Shown one piece after another: positions 63,108 to 64,000 of a stretch of DNA of 64,000 nucleotides. The DNA is from Gaiellasilicea sp963730405. GTDB lineage: Bacteria; Actinomycetota; Thermoleophilia; Gaiellales; Gaiellaceae. The position numbers and the translations under genes were made by a program. The notes beneath the pieces were generated by a model. The model had not been told where the DNA came from, searched no databases, and was given only the letters and a program-made list of their open reading frames with translations. How positions within the stretch are numbered: position 1 is the first letter of the stretch; each line of letters opens with the position of its first letter. Location of the stretch: contig CAVSRW010000001.1 of NCBI GenBank assembly GCA_963730405.1, positions 372,001 to 436,000 of the forward strand, given 5' to 3'.

Positions 63108-64000
63108 ATGGCGAGCGAGATGATCGGCCGCGACGACGAAAACGAACGCATAGGAGGATTCCTCGACGCAAGCTCCGTCGAAGCGCCACGCGCGCTCGTC
63201 CTCGAAGGCGAGGCCGGGATCGGGAAGTCGACGCTCTGGCTCGAAGGCCTCGACCTCGCCCGCGAGCGAGGGTTGCGAGTCCTCTCCAGCCGGCCCGCCG
63301 AGGCCGAGCGGAGCTTCGCATTAGCTGGCCTCGCCGATCTCTTCGAGGGCGCCCTGGACGAGGTGCTGCCAGCGCTCGCGCCGCCGCGACGGCGTGCGCT
63401 CGAGGTCGCTCTGCTCCTGGAGGAGACGGAGGACCCGGTCGCTCCCCGCGCCGTCGCGGTCGCGGTACGTAGCGCGCTCGAGCTGCTCGCTGAGGCGCAG
63501 CCGCTGCTCGTCGCCGTCGACGACGTGCAGTGGTTCGATCCGTCGTCCACCGCGGCGCTCGCGTTCGCCCTCCGGCGCTCGGCCGGGCAGATGCACCTCC
63601 TGCTCGCGCGACGCTCCGGGACGATCGACCCTACGAGTCTCGAGTCAGCGCTTCCCGCGCCGTCCGTCGAGCGTCTGCAGGTCGGGCCGCTGACCGTGGG
63701 CGCGCTGCAGGCCGTCCTCCGCGAGCGGCTCGACCGCGTCTTTCCGCGACCGACGCTGCTCCGCATCCACGAGACCTCGGGCGGGAATCCGTTCTACGCG
63801 CTCGAGCTCGCACGATGCGCTCCCGGACGAGCTCGAGCCCAGCGGAGCCTTGCCGTGTACCGGAGACACTGGAGGAGCTCCTTCGCGCCCGGATCGACGC
63901 CCTGCCGCGGCTCGTGCGCGGCAGGCGCTCGTGCTCCTGGCCGCGGCCGGGGAGGCGGAGACGGACATGCTGCGGAAGGCCGGCGACCGAGGACGCGCTC
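63108..64000 (+). CDS. LuxR-family / AAA ATPase regulator, N-terminal part (runs off window, frameshifts near the end)
   Basis: Large ATPase-type transcriptional regulator (MalT/LAL-like). Starts MASEMIGRDDENERIGGFLD. Walker A LVLEGEAGIGKSTLWLEGLD, Walker B PLLVAVDDVQWFDPSSTAAL, and the sensor region HETSGGNPFYALELAR. After that the frame breaks: other frames give ALPDELEPSGAL, then PETLEELLRARIDALPRLVR, then ALVLLAAAGEAETDML, so three or so indels lie between about 63,815 and 63,920. The C-terminal HTH is outside the window, so the LuxR assignment rests on the ATPase style. Confidence 0.72.
   Translation, partial: MASEMIGRDDENERIGGFLDASSVEAPRALVLEGEAGIGKSTLWLEGLDLARERGLRVLSSRPAEAERSFALAGLADLFEGALDEVLPALAPPRRRALEVALLLEETEDPVAPRAVAVAVRSALELLAEAQPLLVAVDDVQWFDPSSTAALAFALRRSAGQMHLLLARRSGTIDPTSLESALPAPSVERLQVGPLTVGALQAVLRERLDRVFPRPTLLRIHETSGGNPFYALELARCAPGRARAQRSLAVYRRHWRSSFAPGSTPCRGSCAAGARAPGRGRGGGDGHAAEGRRPRTR

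Overview
The window is about 70% G+C and almost fully coding. It contains GTG/TTG starts, GTGA/ATGA gene overlaps, an actinobacterial-type OpcA and the GlgE maltosyltransferase route. These point to a free-living, aerobic actinobacterium. A deep-branching class such as Thermoleophilia is my guess from overall protein flavour; nothing in the window proves it. I found no rRNA, tRNA, CRISPR array or transposase.

Layout. 1-1419: truncated ABC-F ATPase. 1450-9479: pentose-phosphate block, with tkt divergent from the tightly coupled rpiB-tal-pgi-gnd-zwf-opcA operon, then small membrane genes (DUF2752, RDD). 10318-14116: HisN-like phosphatase, a secreted Fn3-like protein and an amidase on the minus strand. 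14188-18058: caa3-type cytochrome oxidase operon ctaC-ctaD-ctaB plus a 41-residue membrane protein. 18748-35174: an alpha-glucan/trehalose island holding malQ, glgE, treS, maltokinase and glgB, then an ABC-2 exporter, then treZ-glgX-treY. Three intergenic or junction repeat elements lie in it. 35187-39878: ParB-like protein, glyoxalase-family gene, small proteins and a GGDEF/HD-GYP c-di-GMP enzyme. 40014-43291: polar amino-acid ABC transporter. 43400-53355: triple-repeat secreted protein, nagA, cNMP-patatin protein, secreted metallopeptidase, X-Pro peptidase, MFS exporter, lipoprotein and DUF2855. 53423-62799: glpD-glpK flanked by two large secreted proteins, one resembling zinc-dependent phospholipase C. 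63108-end: a LuxR-type AAA regulator cut by the window edge.

Working together. TreY/TreZ make trehalose from glucan ends. GlgX and MalQ debranch and rearrange glucan. TreS, maltokinase, GlgE and GlgB turn trehalose back into branched glucan through maltose-1-phosphate. The PPP operon beside it supplies NADPH and sugar phosphates. The right third has secreted peptidases and lipid-active enzymes next to glycerol catabolism, suggesting scavenging of extracellular polymers and lipids.

Two global signals stand out. First, several genes start 5-8 nt after a TANNNT-like -10 box, indicating leaderless transcription. The clearest case is a 19-bp gap between tkt and rpiB that seems to serve both directions. 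Second, many otherwise well-conserved genes carry one-base frame breaks, mostly extra bases. They become dense beyond 41 kb and extreme at 60.2-62.7 kb and 63.8-63.9 kb. This looks more like local sequence error than gene decay, so the broken genes are annotated over their full reconstructed spans.
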